Shown one piece after another: positions 40,073 through 49,525 of a stretch of 64,000 bases of DNA. The stretch lies in assembly GCF_035969385.1 (NCBI RefSeq), contig NZ_JAYKKJ010000003.1, forward strand, positions 124,001 through 188,000, written 5' to 3'. Both the position numbers and the translations under genes were made by a program. The notes under the pieces were generated by a model. The model worked only from the letters and a program-made list of their open reading frames with translations. It searched no databases and was not told the DNA's origin. This DNA comes from SELP01 sp035969385 (GTDB taxonomy: Bacteria > Pseudomonadota > Alphaproteobacteria > Rhodobacterales > Rhodobacteraceae). The stretch's first letter is position 1. Each line of letters opens with the position of its first letter.

Positions 40073-41484
40073 AGCCGGTCTCCGATCAGGAACTGCGCCG
40101 CCTTATCAAGCCGGATATGTGGCGGGCCATCGCCCGGTTTCAGGGTCAGGGGCTGGGGTGCGAATTGCATCACGGCATAGTCCTCGTCCAGCCACGCCTT
40201 GGCCCCGTCACGCGCCGGGGACAAAAGATGGGCCGGGTCGTCAGGCAGTGCACCGGGGTGAAACGCCGCGACCTTGCCGCTGTCAAGCAGACGACCTCGG
40301 ACCACGTCCAGGGGGGCGCTGTTGTGATCCACCCGATCCTCGACCGTGGTGCGCAGGGCGGCGATGGACATCGCGGCGGTGTCGGCCCCGGCGAATTCCG
40401 CACGGTCCTTCGCTTCGCGCAGAAGGGCTTCGGCGATGGCGGTCAATTGCGGGTGCTGGGAGTGGTGCAGATGGTCGGCCTTGGTCGCCGCGAACAGGAT
40501 CTTTTCCACCCGCCGCCCGCCCAAAAGCCGGGTCAGCCACGCGTTCCGCCCCGGCCGGAAGGCCGAGAGAATCTCGGCCATGGCGTGGCGCAGGTCTTCG
40601 ACCGCGCGCGGCCCCGCGTGGACCGCCCCCAGCACGTCAACCAGCACGATCTGCCGGTCGATCCGGGCGAAGTGATCGCGGAAGAAGGGTTTGACCACGT
40701 TCTTCTTGTAACTTTCAAACCGCCGTTCAAATTCGCGATACAGGCTGCGCCGCCCGGCCCCCGGCGTGGCCGGCAAGGGCGCAAAGGTCAGCACCGGCGA
40801 CCCTTCCAGATCCCCGGGCAACAGGAACCGCCCCGGCGAACAATCCGAATATCCCGCATCCCGCGCGGCATGAAGGTGCGCGGTGAAGGCATCTGCCAGC
40901 GATTGGGCCACCGGTTCATCAAGATTGGCAGCGGGATCAATTGCCGCCAGCGCGGCGCTGACGTCCGCCCCGCTGGGCCGGTCGCCGATCCGCGATAGAA
41001 CCCCGGCGGACCAATCGGCAAAGCTCTTGTCCAGTAGCGACAGGTCCAGTAGCCATTCACCAGGGTAGTCGACGATATCCAGATGCACGGTCCGTGGCCC
41101 TGACAGGCCGGACAAAAGCCCGGTCGGCTGAACCCGCAGCGACAGGCGCAGTTCACTGATCCGGCGGGTGCCGTCGGGCCAGCGCGGCTCTGGCGCGGTC
41201 AGCCGGGCAAGGTGGTCTTCATAAGGAAAGCGCGGGATCGTATCGTCCGGCTGCGGCTGAAGGTAGGCCGTGCGGATCGCGCCGTTGGCGGCGGCGACAA
41301 GCTGCGGCATCCGGCCCCGGTTCATCAGGTTCGCGACCAGAGAGGTGATGAACACCGTCTTGCCCGCCCGCGACAGACCGGTGACGCCCAGCCGGATAAC
41401 AGGGTCGGAAAAGGGGGCTGTCAGGGTTTCGGCCACGGCGTCCACCGTCCGGCTGATCCCGTCTGCAATCGTGCCAAGTGCCAA
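40069..41484 (-). CDS. ycjX: YcjX family P-loop GTPase-like protein (DUF463)
   Basis: A 471-aa nucleotide-binding protein. I choose TTG 41484, with AAGGGG 6 nt upstream; the open frame runs 154 codons further but is an Arg/Pro-rich shadow of truA. Walker A is GLSRAGKT (36-43) and other family blocks are HLDIVDYPGEWLLDLSLL, VLVDVLGAVHAGP and KILFAATKADHLHH (TKAD guanine-type motif). In gammaproteobacteria the family is linked to the phage-shock response, but no psp genes are visible here. Confidence 0.9.
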   Translation of the reverse strand: MALGTIADGISRTVDAVAETLTAPFSDPVIRLGVTGLSRAGKTVFITSLVANLMNRGRMPQLVAAANGAIRTAYLQPQPDDTIPRFPYEDHLARLTAPEPRWPDGTRRISELRLSLRVQPTGLLSGLSGPRTVHLDIVDYPGEWLLDLSLLDKSFADWSAGVLSRIGDRPSGADVSAALAAIDPAANLDEPVAQSLADAFTAHLHAARDAGYSDCSPGRFLLPGDLEGSPVLTFAPLPATPGAGRRSLYREFERRFESYKKNVVKPFFRDHFARIDRQIVLVDVLGAVHAGPRAVEDLRHAMAEILSAFRPGRNAWLTRLLGGRRVEKILFAATKADHLHHSQHPQLTAIAEALLREAKDRAEFAGADTAAMSIAALRTTVEDRVDHNSAPLDVVRGRLLDSGKVAAFHPGALPDDPAHLLSPARDGAKAWLDEDYAVMQFAPQPLTLKPGDGPPHIRLDKAAQFLIGDRL

Positions 41485-41582
41485 GTTGCGCCCCTTTCGG
41501 CCTGTGTCCCGCCCAAGATAGGCATCGCCCCCGACCCTGTGTAGGGATTGATTTCGCGGCCACCTCCCCCTATGGCGCGGAC

Positions 41583-42356
41583 ATGCCCCGCTATGCCCTG
41601 AAAATCGAATACCACGGTGCGCCCTTCGCGGGCTGGCAACGTCAGGCTGACCAGCCATCGGTTCAGGGCGCGGTCGAGGCCGCGCTGGCGCGGCTGGAAC
41701 CGGGGGAGCATACCATCGCCGCCGCGGGCCGGACCGATGCCGGGGTGCACGCAACCGCTCAGGTCGCCCATTGCGATCTGGCCCGCGACTGGGACCCGTT
41801 CCGCCTGTCCGAAGCGTTGAACTACCACCTGAAACCCGCCCCCGTGGCGATCGTTGCCTGCGCGCCCGTCGCCCATGACTGGCACGCGCGGTTTTCGGCG
41901 GTCGAGCGGCGCTATCTGTTCCGGCTGGTCGCCCGCCGCGCACCATTGGTGCACGAGGCCGGGCTGGTCTGGCAGGTCAAGAACCGACTAGACCGGGCGG
42001 CGATGCAGGACGGGGCCGACCGGCTGATCGGGCTGCATGACTTCACCACCTTCCGGTCGTCGATCTGTCAGGCGGCCAGCCCAGTGAAGACTCTGGATGA
42101 ATTGCGGGTCGAGGAAATTGCTCGGGCCGATGGCGGGCAGGAATTCCAGTTCCACCTGCGCGCCCGGTCGTTCCTGCACAATCAGGTCCGCAGCTTTGTC
42201 GGCACGCTGGAACGGGTCGGCGCGGGGGCTTGGACGCCTGACGATGTCACCGTGGCGCTTGAAGCGCGGGACCGCGCGGCCTGCGGCCCGGTCTGCCCGC
42301 CCGAAGGCCTGTATCTTGCCGGGGTGTCCTACCCCGTCGATCCCTTCGCCGCCTGA
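41583..42356 (+). CDS. truA: tRNA pseudouridine(38-40) synthase TruA
   Basis: Converts U38-U40 in the tRNA anticodon arm to pseudouridine. The 257-aa length is typical. The catalytic Asp52 is in AAGRTDAGVHA; MPRYALKIEYHGAPFAGWQ and FLHNQVRSFVGTLERVG are family blocks. ATG 41583 is chosen over the longer ORF start (41478), which lies inside ycjX. The gene diverges from ycjX and is followed by an intrinsic terminator. Confidence 0.97.
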   Translation: MPRYALKIEYHGAPFAGWQRQADQPSVQGAVEAALARLEPGEHTIAAAGRTDAGVHATAQVAHCDLARDWDPFRLSEALNYHLKPAPVAIVACAPVAHDWHARFSAVERRYLFRLVARRAPLVHEAGLVWQVKNRLDRAAMQDGADRLIGLHDFTTFRSSICQAASPVKTLDELRVEEIARADGGQEFQFHLRARSFLHNQVRSFVGTLERVGAGAWTPDDVTVALEARDRAACGPVCPPEGLYLAGVSYPVDPFAA

Positions 42357-42405
42357 CCTGATAGCCGCCGATCCTCACCATTTTGTGGTCGGCAAAGCCT
42401 TGCCG

Positions 42406-42424
42406 ATGGGGGTTTCCCCATTTT
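42406..42424 (+). terminator. intrinsic terminator after truA
   Basis: ATGGGG (42406-42411), loop GTTT, CCCCAT (42416-42421), then TTTTC. The short 6-bp stem makes it moderate in strength; it separates truA from tamA. Confidence 0.65.
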
Positions 42425-42497
42425 CTTCGGCTCTACATAGGGTATCAAGGCCACAAGGGTCCGAAAGCGGCCCAAGGCACCGGACGGAGCGGAATAT

Positions 42498-44288
42498 TTG
42501 GGACGATTTGCCCCCATGCTTGCACTTGCCGCGGGTCTGATGACCGCGGCCCCCCTGCCCGCGCAGGATGTGCAGTTCCGTCTGACCACCGAAGATGCGG
42601 GGCTGCGGAGCACCCTGCGGCAGGCATCCCTGACTGCGGCGTTGGCGGCCGAAGGCACGGGAACACCGCAGGATATCGTGGCGGCAGCACAAGCCGACTA
42701 TCGACGGATGCTGACCGGCCTTTATGCCGAGGGTTTCTATGGCGGCACGGTGTCGATCCTGATCGATGGGCGAGAGGCGGCCGGGCTTGCCCCGCTGGAT
42801 GCGCCCGCCACCATCGGATCGGTCGAAATCCGGGTGACGCCGGGACCGCGATTTAGCTTTGGGCAGGCGGGAATTGGCCCGCTTGCGCCGGGCACCACCC
42901 TGCCCGAAGGCTTCCAGCCCGGCGCGGTGGCCCGGTCCAACATGGCCCGCGCGGCTGCGATTGCCGCCGTCGATGGCTGGCGTGACGCGGGCCATGCCAA
43001 GGCAACCCCGGACAGTCAGGACATCACGGCGGTCCATTCCGAAAACCGGCTGGATGTGTCCATCGGGATCGACCCCGGCCCGCGCCTGACGTTCGGCCCG
43101 CTGATCCCATCGGGCAATGTCGCGGTCCGGTCAGAGCGGATTGTCGAAATCGCGGGCCTGCCGGAAGGCACCGTGTTTTCCCCGGAGGAGGTTTCGCTCG
43201 CCGCGCAGCGGCTGCGCCGCACCGGGGCCTTCAGCGCTGTCACCCTGACCGAGGCCGAAGATTACACCGCCGATTTCACCCTGCCCATTACGGCGCAGGT
43301 CGCAGAAGAAAAACCGCGCCGGTTCGGGTTTGGTCTGGAGTATTCCACGGTCGAGGGATTGGGCCTGTCCGGCTACTGGATGCACCGCAACCTCCTGGGC
43401 GGGGCCGAAAACCTGCGGGTGGAGGCCGATATCTCGGGTCTCGGCGGGGAAACGGGCGGCACCGACTATCGGCTGTCTGCGGATTTCCGGCGTCCCGGCA
43501 CGCTCCACCCCGACAACGACCTGCTGATCGGGGCCAGCATCGAACGGCTGGACGAGCCCGACTTCTTCCTTGACCAGATCGCGCTTGAGGCAGGGTTCGC
43601 TCGCCGGGTCAGTGAACAACGCACCGCCAGCGGGGCCATCGGTTTTGTTGCGGCCACCGTGGAAGACGACCTTGGCAGCCGCAGCTATCAGCTTTTGACC
43701 CTGCCGTTGACCGGCACCGAAGACCGGCGCGACGATCCGCTTGATCCCGCTTCGGGCTTTTACCTGTCGCTGGATATCACGCCGTTTCTTGGCTTTGGCG
43801 ACGCCGGTAGCGGCGCGCGGATCTATGCGGACGGGCGAGCCTACCGCAGTTTCGGGACGGATGACCGGGTGACACTGGCGTTTCGCGGGCAGCTTGGGTC
43901 GGTCATCGGGACCGGCCTGTCGGACAGCCCGTCGGACTATCTGTTCTATTCCGGCGGCGGCGACACCGTGCGCGGGCAGCCCTACCAGTCATTGGCCATC
44001 GACCTTGGCGGTGGCAATGAAATCGGCGGGTTGTCTTTTGCCGCCGCCTCGATCGAGGCGCGGGTGGATGTGACCAACAAGATTGGGCTGGTCGGCTTCT
44101 ATGACGCCGGGTTCGTTGGCGACACGGCCACCCCTTTCGAAAGCGGCGACTGGCACGCCGGCGCGGGCGTCGGTATCCGATACAACACCGGGCTGGGTCC
44201 GATCCGGGTGGACCTTGCCACGCCGGTCACCGGCCCGGATGCCGGTGGCAGCCTTTCGTTCTATGTTGGCATCGGGCAGGCATTCTGA
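42498..44288 (+). CDS. tamA: TamA: Omp85-family outer-membrane assembly protein
   Basis: Outer-membrane subunit of the translocation and assembly module. The 596-aa protein has a signal peptide (cleavage near PLPAQ), POTRA-like domains to about residue 290 and a C-terminal BamA-type beta-barrel. The barrel has the conserved VRG-type motif in GGGDTVRGQPY and a typical last strand ending GIGQAF (C-terminal Phe). TTG 42498 with GGAG 8 nt upstream gives a proper signal peptide; ATG 42516 would shorten it. Its stop overlaps the tamB start (TGATG). Confidence 0.93.
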   Translation: MGRFAPMLALAAGLMTAAPLPAQDVQFRLTTEDAGLRSTLRQASLTAALAAEGTGTPQDIVAAAQADYRRMLTGLYAEGFYGGTVSILIDGREAAGLAPLDAPATIGSVEIRVTPGPRFSFGQAGIGPLAPGTTLPEGFQPGAVARSNMARAAAIAAVDGWRDAGHAKATPDSQDITAVHSENRLDVSIGIDPGPRLTFGPLIPSGNVAVRSERIVEIAGLPEGTVFSPEEVSLAAQRLRRTGAFSAVTLTEAEDYTADFTLPITAQVAEEKPRRFGFGLEYSTVEGLGLSGYWMHRNLLGGAENLRVEADISGLGGETGGTDYRLSADFRRPGTLHPDNDLLIGASIERLDEPDFFLDQIALEAGFARRVSEQRTASGAIGFVAATVEDDLGSRSYQLLTLPLTGTEDRRDDPLDPASGFYLSLDITPFLGFGDAGSGARIYADGRAYRSFGTDDRVTLAFRGQLGSVIGTGLSDSPSDYLFYSGGGDTVRGQPYQSLAIDLGGGNEIGGLSFAAASIEARVDVTNKIGLVGFYDAGFVGDTATPFESGDWHAGAGVGIRYNTGLGPIRVDLATPVTGPDAGGSLSFYVGIGQAF

Positions 44289-47200
44289 TGCGGCGCGCGG
44301 TCCTTGCCTTTTGCCTTGTCGCCACCCCTGCCCTGTCGCAGGACGCGGCGGAAGACGACAAGGGATACATCACCACCTTTCTTGAAGAAAACCTGTCGGG
44401 GGCCGGGCGGGTCATCACCATCGACGGATTCGAAGGGGCGCTCAGCGCGCAGGCAACCATCGACAGCCTGACTGTGGCGGACGACGTCGGGGTCTGGCTG
44501 CGGATGGAGGACCTGACGCTGGATTGGTCGCGGTCGGCCCTTTTGTCCGGGCGGGTCGATATCACCGAACTGTCCGCCGGGCTGATCGCGGTTGATCGCC
44601 TGCCCAACACCGTCCCCGACGGCCCCGCGCCCGAAGCGACGCCCTTTGCCCTGCCCGACTTGCCGGTCTCCATCGACATCGGCACGCTGGCCGCGACCCG
44701 CATCGAACTGGGCGCGCCGCTGCTGGGGGAGCAGGTCGCGGTTGGCCTGACCGGCACGGTCAGCCTGGATGGGGGCGCGGGCAGTGCCACGGTCCGTGCC
44801 GCGCGGCTGGACGACGGGCGGGTCGGAGAATTCGATATCACGGCCGCCTATTCCAACGACACCCGGCAGCTTGACCTGTCGCTGATCTTGAACGAGGGCC
44901 CCGGCGGCATCGCGGCGCGGCTTCTGGATCTGCCGGGGCTGCCGTCGGTGGGGCTGGAAATCGTGGGCGGGGGACCGCTGGAGGATTTCGGGGCTGACCT
45001 GCGGTTGGCCACCGACGACACCCCGCGCCTGACCGGGCGATTTGACATGGTGACGGGGGCCGAAGATGGAGCGCAGACCATCGACCTTGCCGCATCGGGC
45101 GATGTCACGGCGCTGTTCTTACCCGAATACCGCGATTTCTTTGGCCCGCAGGTCCGGCTGAACACCCGTGTGATCCGCTTTGCCGATGGCGCGACTGAGT
45201 TGGACCAGCTGGATCTGTCAGCCCGCACGCTGGGCGTGTCGGGCACCGCGCGGATCGGCGCGGATGGCTGGCCCGAACGCTTTTCACTGGTGGGGCAGTT
45301 GACGGAGCCGGACGGCGCGCCGCTGCGCCTGCCGATTGCGGGCGACCCGACCACTGTCGCCGGCGGCACGTTGATGCTGGGGTTCGATGCGGCGCGTGGC
45401 AATCAATGGCGGGTTCATGCCGACCTGAAGGGGCTTGTCCGGCCCGATTTGTCGATTGCGCAGATTATCGTGACCGGCGGCGGCATGATTGACCCGGGCC
45501 GTGCGGATGCGCCGGGGGCGTTTACCGCCGATGTGGACTATGCCGCCCAAGACGTCGCGCTGGCCGATGAGGGCATCCAACAGGCCTTGGGCGATGGCCT
45601 TTCCGGCGTTCTGTCGCTGCGCCATGTCGAAGGCGAACCAACCTACATCGACCAACTGATCCTAGATGGCCCCGGCATTGCCCTTTCTGCGCGGGCCGAG
45701 ATCGCGGGGGCGGACCAGGATTTCGCAATCGACAGTTCGGTCAACCTTGCCGCCCGCGATATGGGCCGTTTCGCCAGCCTTCTTGGGCAGGACATTGGCG
45801 GGGCGGCGGATGTGACAATCGTGTCGCGGCTGATCCCCACCTCTGGCGCTGTCCGGGCGCAAGTCGCGGGCGAAACCGTTGATCTTCGCGTTGGTATCGC
45901 GCAGGTGGACCCGCTACTGACCGGGGCAGGGCAACTGTCCGTCATGGCCGTGCGGGACCACACCGGAACCCGGCTGGACGGTCTGTCCATCGCCACGCCG
46001 CGCGCAGAGATTTCCGGCGATCTGTCCCTGACCAGCGCCGCGGCCAATGCGGATATCCGCATGGCGCTTGTCGATATCGCCGATATTGACCCCCGGCTAT
46101 CCGGCCCTGCCGTTCTGACCGCCACGGGCCAACGCGCCAGCAGCGGGCTTGGCCGGATCGAGGCAGAGGTGCAATCGGGCGCCGACCGGATCGCCCTTCT
46201 GGCCGACCTGCCAGAGACAGACACAGGCGCCCCGATCCGCGCCAACCTTGCGGCGACGGTGACCAACCTGTCGCGATTTGCCGAGATCTCGGGTCAGACC
46301 CTCTCTGGCGCCGTGTCCAGCAGCGTGACGGGCACACTTGCCGAGGACCTTTCGACCTTCGACCTTGCCGTTGCCGCGCAAAGCCAATCCCTGCAGACCG
46401 GGAACACTGCGGTTGATCCGCTCTTGCGGGGCGCGGGCCGGGTTTCGGCGCGTATCGCCCGGTCCGAAGACGGGCGGATTGATCTGCCCGAGATCGAGAT
46501 CGTGACCCCGGCGGCCAACCTGTCGGCCGCCCTGTCAACCTCGGCCGAGGGCGCGGGAACGGGCCGGTTTGACGCCCGATTGGCCGATGTGGGCCTGTTG
46601 GCCCCGGACTTCAGCGGCCCGGCCAGCGCGACAGGCACCGCCCAACGGGGGGCCGATGGTATCTGGTCGATCAACGCCAATGGATCCGGACCCGGCGGGA
46701 CGACCATGGCCCTGAGGGGCACCGCGACCGAAGACCCGGTGCTGAACCTGTCGGCGACGGGATCGGCCCCACTCGGCCTGTTGAACGGGATGCTGGCCCC
46801 GCGCCGACTTGGTGGGATCGCCCGCTATGACCTGCGGCTGTCCGGGCGGCCGGACCTGTCCGCCCTCTCTGGCACGATCACAACCGAAAGCGCCCAACTG
46901 TCCGCACCGACCCTTGGTCAGTCGATCGACCAGATTTCTACCACTGTCACCCTGTCAAACGGATCGGCCCGGATCGACATGACCGCCGCGCCAGAAAGCG
47001 GCGGGCAATTGGCATTGCGGGGGTCGGTGGGAATGACCGCTCCGTTCAACGCGGCCCTGACGGTCGAGGCCGCAGATTTTGTCCAGCGCGATCGGCAGCT
47101 TTACGACACGACGATCAGCGGGGCGCTGGGGATCAACGGGCCGCTGGCGGGCGGGGCCCGAATTGACGGTCGGCTGTCGCTTGGAGAAACCAATCTGCGG

Positions 47201-48043
47201 GTGCCTTCGTCTGATTTCGGCACGCTGGGCGCCCTGCCCGAGGTCGCGCATATCGGCGCCCCTGCCCCGGTGCGGCAGACGCTGGACCGGGCCGGCCTGA
47301 CCCTGCAAGGAACCGAACCGTCGACCGGCGGCAGTGGCGGGCCGGCCTACCCGCTGGATATCGTTGTCGATGCGCCTGCGCGGGTCTTTGTCAGGGGCCG
47401 GGGTCTGGACGCGGAACTGGGCGGCAGTCTGCGGCTGACGGGAACCACTGCGCTTGTCATCCCACAGGGACAGTTCAACCTGATCCGGGGCCGGCTGTCG
47501 ATCCTGCAACAGCGGTTCGACCTGACCGAAGGCTTTGCCGCCATTCAGGGGGATTTCGTGCCCTACGTCCGGCTTCTGGCCAGCACGCGGGCAGCGACAG
47601 GCACCATGATCAATGTCATCATCGAAGGGGTGGTGACCGAACCAGAGGTCAGCTTTACCTCTTCCCCCGAACTACCGCAGGACGAAATTCTGGCCCAGTT
47701 GATCTTTGGCCGTGACCTGAGCGAGATTTCCCCGTTTCAGGCGGTGCAACTGGCCGGTGCAATCAGCACGCTGGCCGGGCGCGGCGGAGCCGGGTTCGTG
47801 GACAATCTCCGGGCGGGTATCGGGCTGGACGATCTGGACGTGACGACCGATGCGGACGGCAATGCCGCCGTGCGGGCCGGAAAATACATCTCGGAAAACG
47901 TCTATACCGACGTGACGGTGACCGGGACCGGTGAAACCCGGATCGACCTGAACCTTGACGTGACCAGCGACATCACCGCCAAGGGCGGTGTATCCAGCGA
48001 CGGGGAAACCTCTCTCGGGATCTTCTTCGAGCGGGATTACTAG
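44288..48043 (+). CDS. tamB: TamB: inner-membrane-anchored AsmA-like translocation/assembly protein
   Basis: A 1251-aa protein with an N-terminal signal anchor (MRRAVLAFCLVATPALSQ), long repetitive beta-rich AsmA-like region and the C-terminal DUF490/TamB domain (from about residue 900). The end shows LIFGRDLSEISPFQAVQLAGAISTLAG and a beta-signature tail GIFFERDY. It spans the periplasm and pairs with TamA in envelope biogenesis and phospholipid transport to the outer membrane. Translation is coupled to tamA. Confidence 0.94.
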   Translation: MRRAVLAFCLVATPALSQDAAEDDKGYITTFLEENLSGAGRVITIDGFEGALSAQATIDSLTVADDVGVWLRMEDLTLDWSRSALLSGRVDITELSAGLIAVDRLPNTVPDGPAPEATPFALPDLPVSIDIGTLAATRIELGAPLLGEQVAVGLTGTVSLDGGAGSATVRAARLDDGRVGEFDITAAYSNDTRQLDLSLILNEGPGGIAARLLDLPGLPSVGLEIVGGGPLEDFGADLRLATDDTPRLTGRFDMVTGAEDGAQTIDLAASGDVTALFLPEYRDFFGPQVRLNTRVIRFADGATELDQLDLSARTLGVSGTARIGADGWPERFSLVGQLTEPDGAPLRLPIAGDPTTVAGGTLMLGFDAARGNQWRVHADLKGLVRPDLSIAQIIVTGGGMIDPGRADAPGAFTADVDYAAQDVALADEGIQQALGDGLSGVLSLRHVEGEPTYIDQLILDGPGIALSARAEIAGADQDFAIDSSVNLAARDMGRFASLLGQDIGGAADVTIVSRLIPTSGAVRAQVAGETVDLRVGIAQVDPLLTGAGQLSVMAVRDHTGTRLDGLSIATPRAEISGDLSLTSAAANADIRMALVDIADIDPRLSGPAVLTATGQRASSGLGRIEAEVQSGADRIALLADLPETDTGAPIRANLAATVTNLSRFAEISGQTLSGAVSSSVTGTLAEDLSTFDLAVAAQSQSLQTGNTAVDPLLRGAGRVSARIARSEDGRIDLPEIEIVTPAANLSAALSTSAEGAGTGRFDARLADVGLLAPDFSGPASATGTAQRGADGIWSINANGSGPGGTTMALRGTATEDPVLNLSATGSAPLGLLNGMLAPRRLGGIARYDLRLSGRPDLSALSGTITTESAQLSAPTLGQSIDQISTTVTLSNGSARIDMTAAPESGGQLALRGSVGMTAPFNAALTVEAADFVQRDRQLYDTTISGALGINGPLAGGARIDGRLSLGETNLRVPSSDFGTLGALPEVAHIGAPAPVRQTLDRAGLTLQGTEPSTGGSGGPAYPLDIVVDAPARVFVRGRGLDAELGGSLRLTGTTALVIPQGQFNLIRGRLSILQQRFDLTEGFAAIQGDFVPYVRLLASTRAATGTMINVIIEGVVTEPEVSFTSSPELPQDEILAQLIFGRDLSEISPFQAVQLAGAISTLAGRGGAGFVDNLRAGIGLDDLDVTTDADGNAAVRAGKYISENVYTDVTVTGTGETRIDLNLDVTSDITAKGGVSSDGETSLGIFFERDY

Positions 48044-48074
48044 GCAGCAAGACCGGGCAAGAAGGCCGCTCCGA

Positions 48075-49499
48075 TCAGGCCCGTGACACCGCCTTGATCT
48101 CAAGGAAGTCCTCGATCCCGAACAAACCGCCTTCGCGGCCCTGCCCGCTCATCTTGTAGCCGCCAAAGGGACTGCCCCAGCTGATGTCGCTGTCGTTGAC
48201 ATGCACATCCCCCGCCCGCAACGCGCGAACCAGTCTGTCGGCGCGGGCGGCATCGCCCGTCTGGACATAGGCGGCCAGACCATAGGGGGTGTCATTGGCG
48301 ATGCGCACTGCCTCTTCCTCGGTCTCGAACCGCAACATGACAAGGACCGGGCCAAACACTTCTTCTCGGGCAATGGTCATGTCGTTGGTCACGTCGGCAA
48401 AAACGGTAGGACGGCAATAGTAGCCCGCGTTCAGCCCATCGGGCTTGCCCGTGCCGCCCGCGATCAGCCGCGCGCCTTCGTCGATCCCGGCCTGGATCAA
48501 CCCCTGCACCTTGTCCCAATGCATCTGCGAAATCAGCGGGCCGATGTGATCCCCAGGCTGGGTCGGATCACCGACCTTCTGGGCCAGCGCGGTTTCGCGG
48601 GCCACCTCGACCGCGCGGTCATAGACCGAGGCCTCGACCAGCATCCGGGTCGGCGCGTTGCAGGACTGGCCAGTGTTCTGGAAGCAATGGCGCACGCCAC
48701 GGGCGACGGCCTCGTCCACATCGGTGTCGGCGAACACGAGGTTCGGGGATTTGCCGCCCAGTTCCAGCGTCACCCGCTTTACCGTGTCGGCGGCATCCTT
48801 GATGATCGCGGTGCCTGCTCGTGTGGACCCGGTGAAGGACATCATCTGCACGTCCGGGTGGCGGGACATGGCCGCGCCCACCACAGGTCCTTCGCCGTTC
48901 ACAAGGTTGAAGACACCGGCAGGCACCCCGGCCTCATGCAGGATCTCGGCATAGATCATCGCGTCCCACGGGGTCAGCTCGGAGGGCTTCAGCACCATGG
49001 TGCAGCCCGCCGCCAACGCCGGAAGCACCTTCAGCACAACCTGATTGACCGGCCAGTTCCACGGGGTAATCAGCCCGCAGACCCCGATCGGTTCACGCAG
49101 GATCTGGTCACCGTTCAGATAGGTGCTGTCGAACTGCAGGGCCTTCAATGCCTCGACAACCCCATCCAGATGGCCCTTGCCCACAGCAGCCTGCGCGCCC
49201 CAGGACAGGTCCCGCGGGGCGCCCATTTCCTGCATCACCGCATCGGCGATTTCATCATAGCGGGCGACATAGGCAGCCCGGATATCGGCGAGAAGGCCCA
49301 GCCGGTCGTCCTTGGTCGTCTGCGAAAACGCAGGGAAGGCGGCATTGGCGGCGGCCACTGCGCGGTCCACATCGGCGGCGGACCCAAGGCTGATCACAGC
49401 GATCTGCTCCTCGGTCGCCGGGTTCAGGACCGGAAAATCGTTCGGGGTGATCGGATCCACCCATTCGCCGTTGATATAGAACTTGCGCAGGTCTTTCAT
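48075..49499 (-). CDS. NAD(P)-dependent aldehyde dehydrogenase of the polyamine locus
   Basis: A 474-aa aldehyde dehydrogenase with the general base Glu246 in TLELGGKSPNLVF and the nucleophile Cys280 in FQNTGQSCNAP, plus the NAD-binding TPWNWP and SFTGSTRAG motifs. It lies 26 nt after the gamma-glutamylpolyamine oxidase-like gene, so the likely substrate is gamma-glutamyl-aminobutyraldehyde or an omega-aminoaldehyde (PuuC/KauB role). The substrate assignment is contextual. Confidence 0.9.
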   Translation of the reverse strand: MKDLRKFYINGEWVDPITPNDFPVLNPATEEQIAVISLGSAADVDRAVAAANAAFPAFSQTTKDDRLGLLADIRAAYVARYDEIADAVMQEMGAPRDLSWGAQAAVGKGHLDGVVEALKALQFDSTYLNGDQILREPIGVCGLITPWNWPVNQVVLKVLPALAAGCTMVLKPSELTPWDAMIYAEILHEAGVPAGVFNLVNGEGPVVGAAMSRHPDVQMMSFTGSTRAGTAIIKDAADTVKRVTLELGGKSPNLVFADTDVDEAVARGVRHCFQNTGQSCNAPTRMLVEASVYDRAVEVARETALAQKVGDPTQPGDHIGPLISQMHWDKVQGLIQAGIDEGARLIAGGTGKPDGLNAGYYCRPTVFADVTNDMTIAREEVFGPVLVMLRFETEEEAVRIANDTPYGLAAYVQTGDAARADRLVRALRAGDVHVNDSDISWGSPFGGYKMSGQGREGGLFGIEDFLEIKAVSRA

Positions 49500-49525
49500 G
49501 GCGCACCTCCCTGGGGCGTTTGGAA

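Noticed and set aside
41485..41946. 154-codon extension of ycjX
   Set aside because: Arg/Pro-rich shadow of truA; the TTG at 41484 has AAGGGG and the expected N-terminus.
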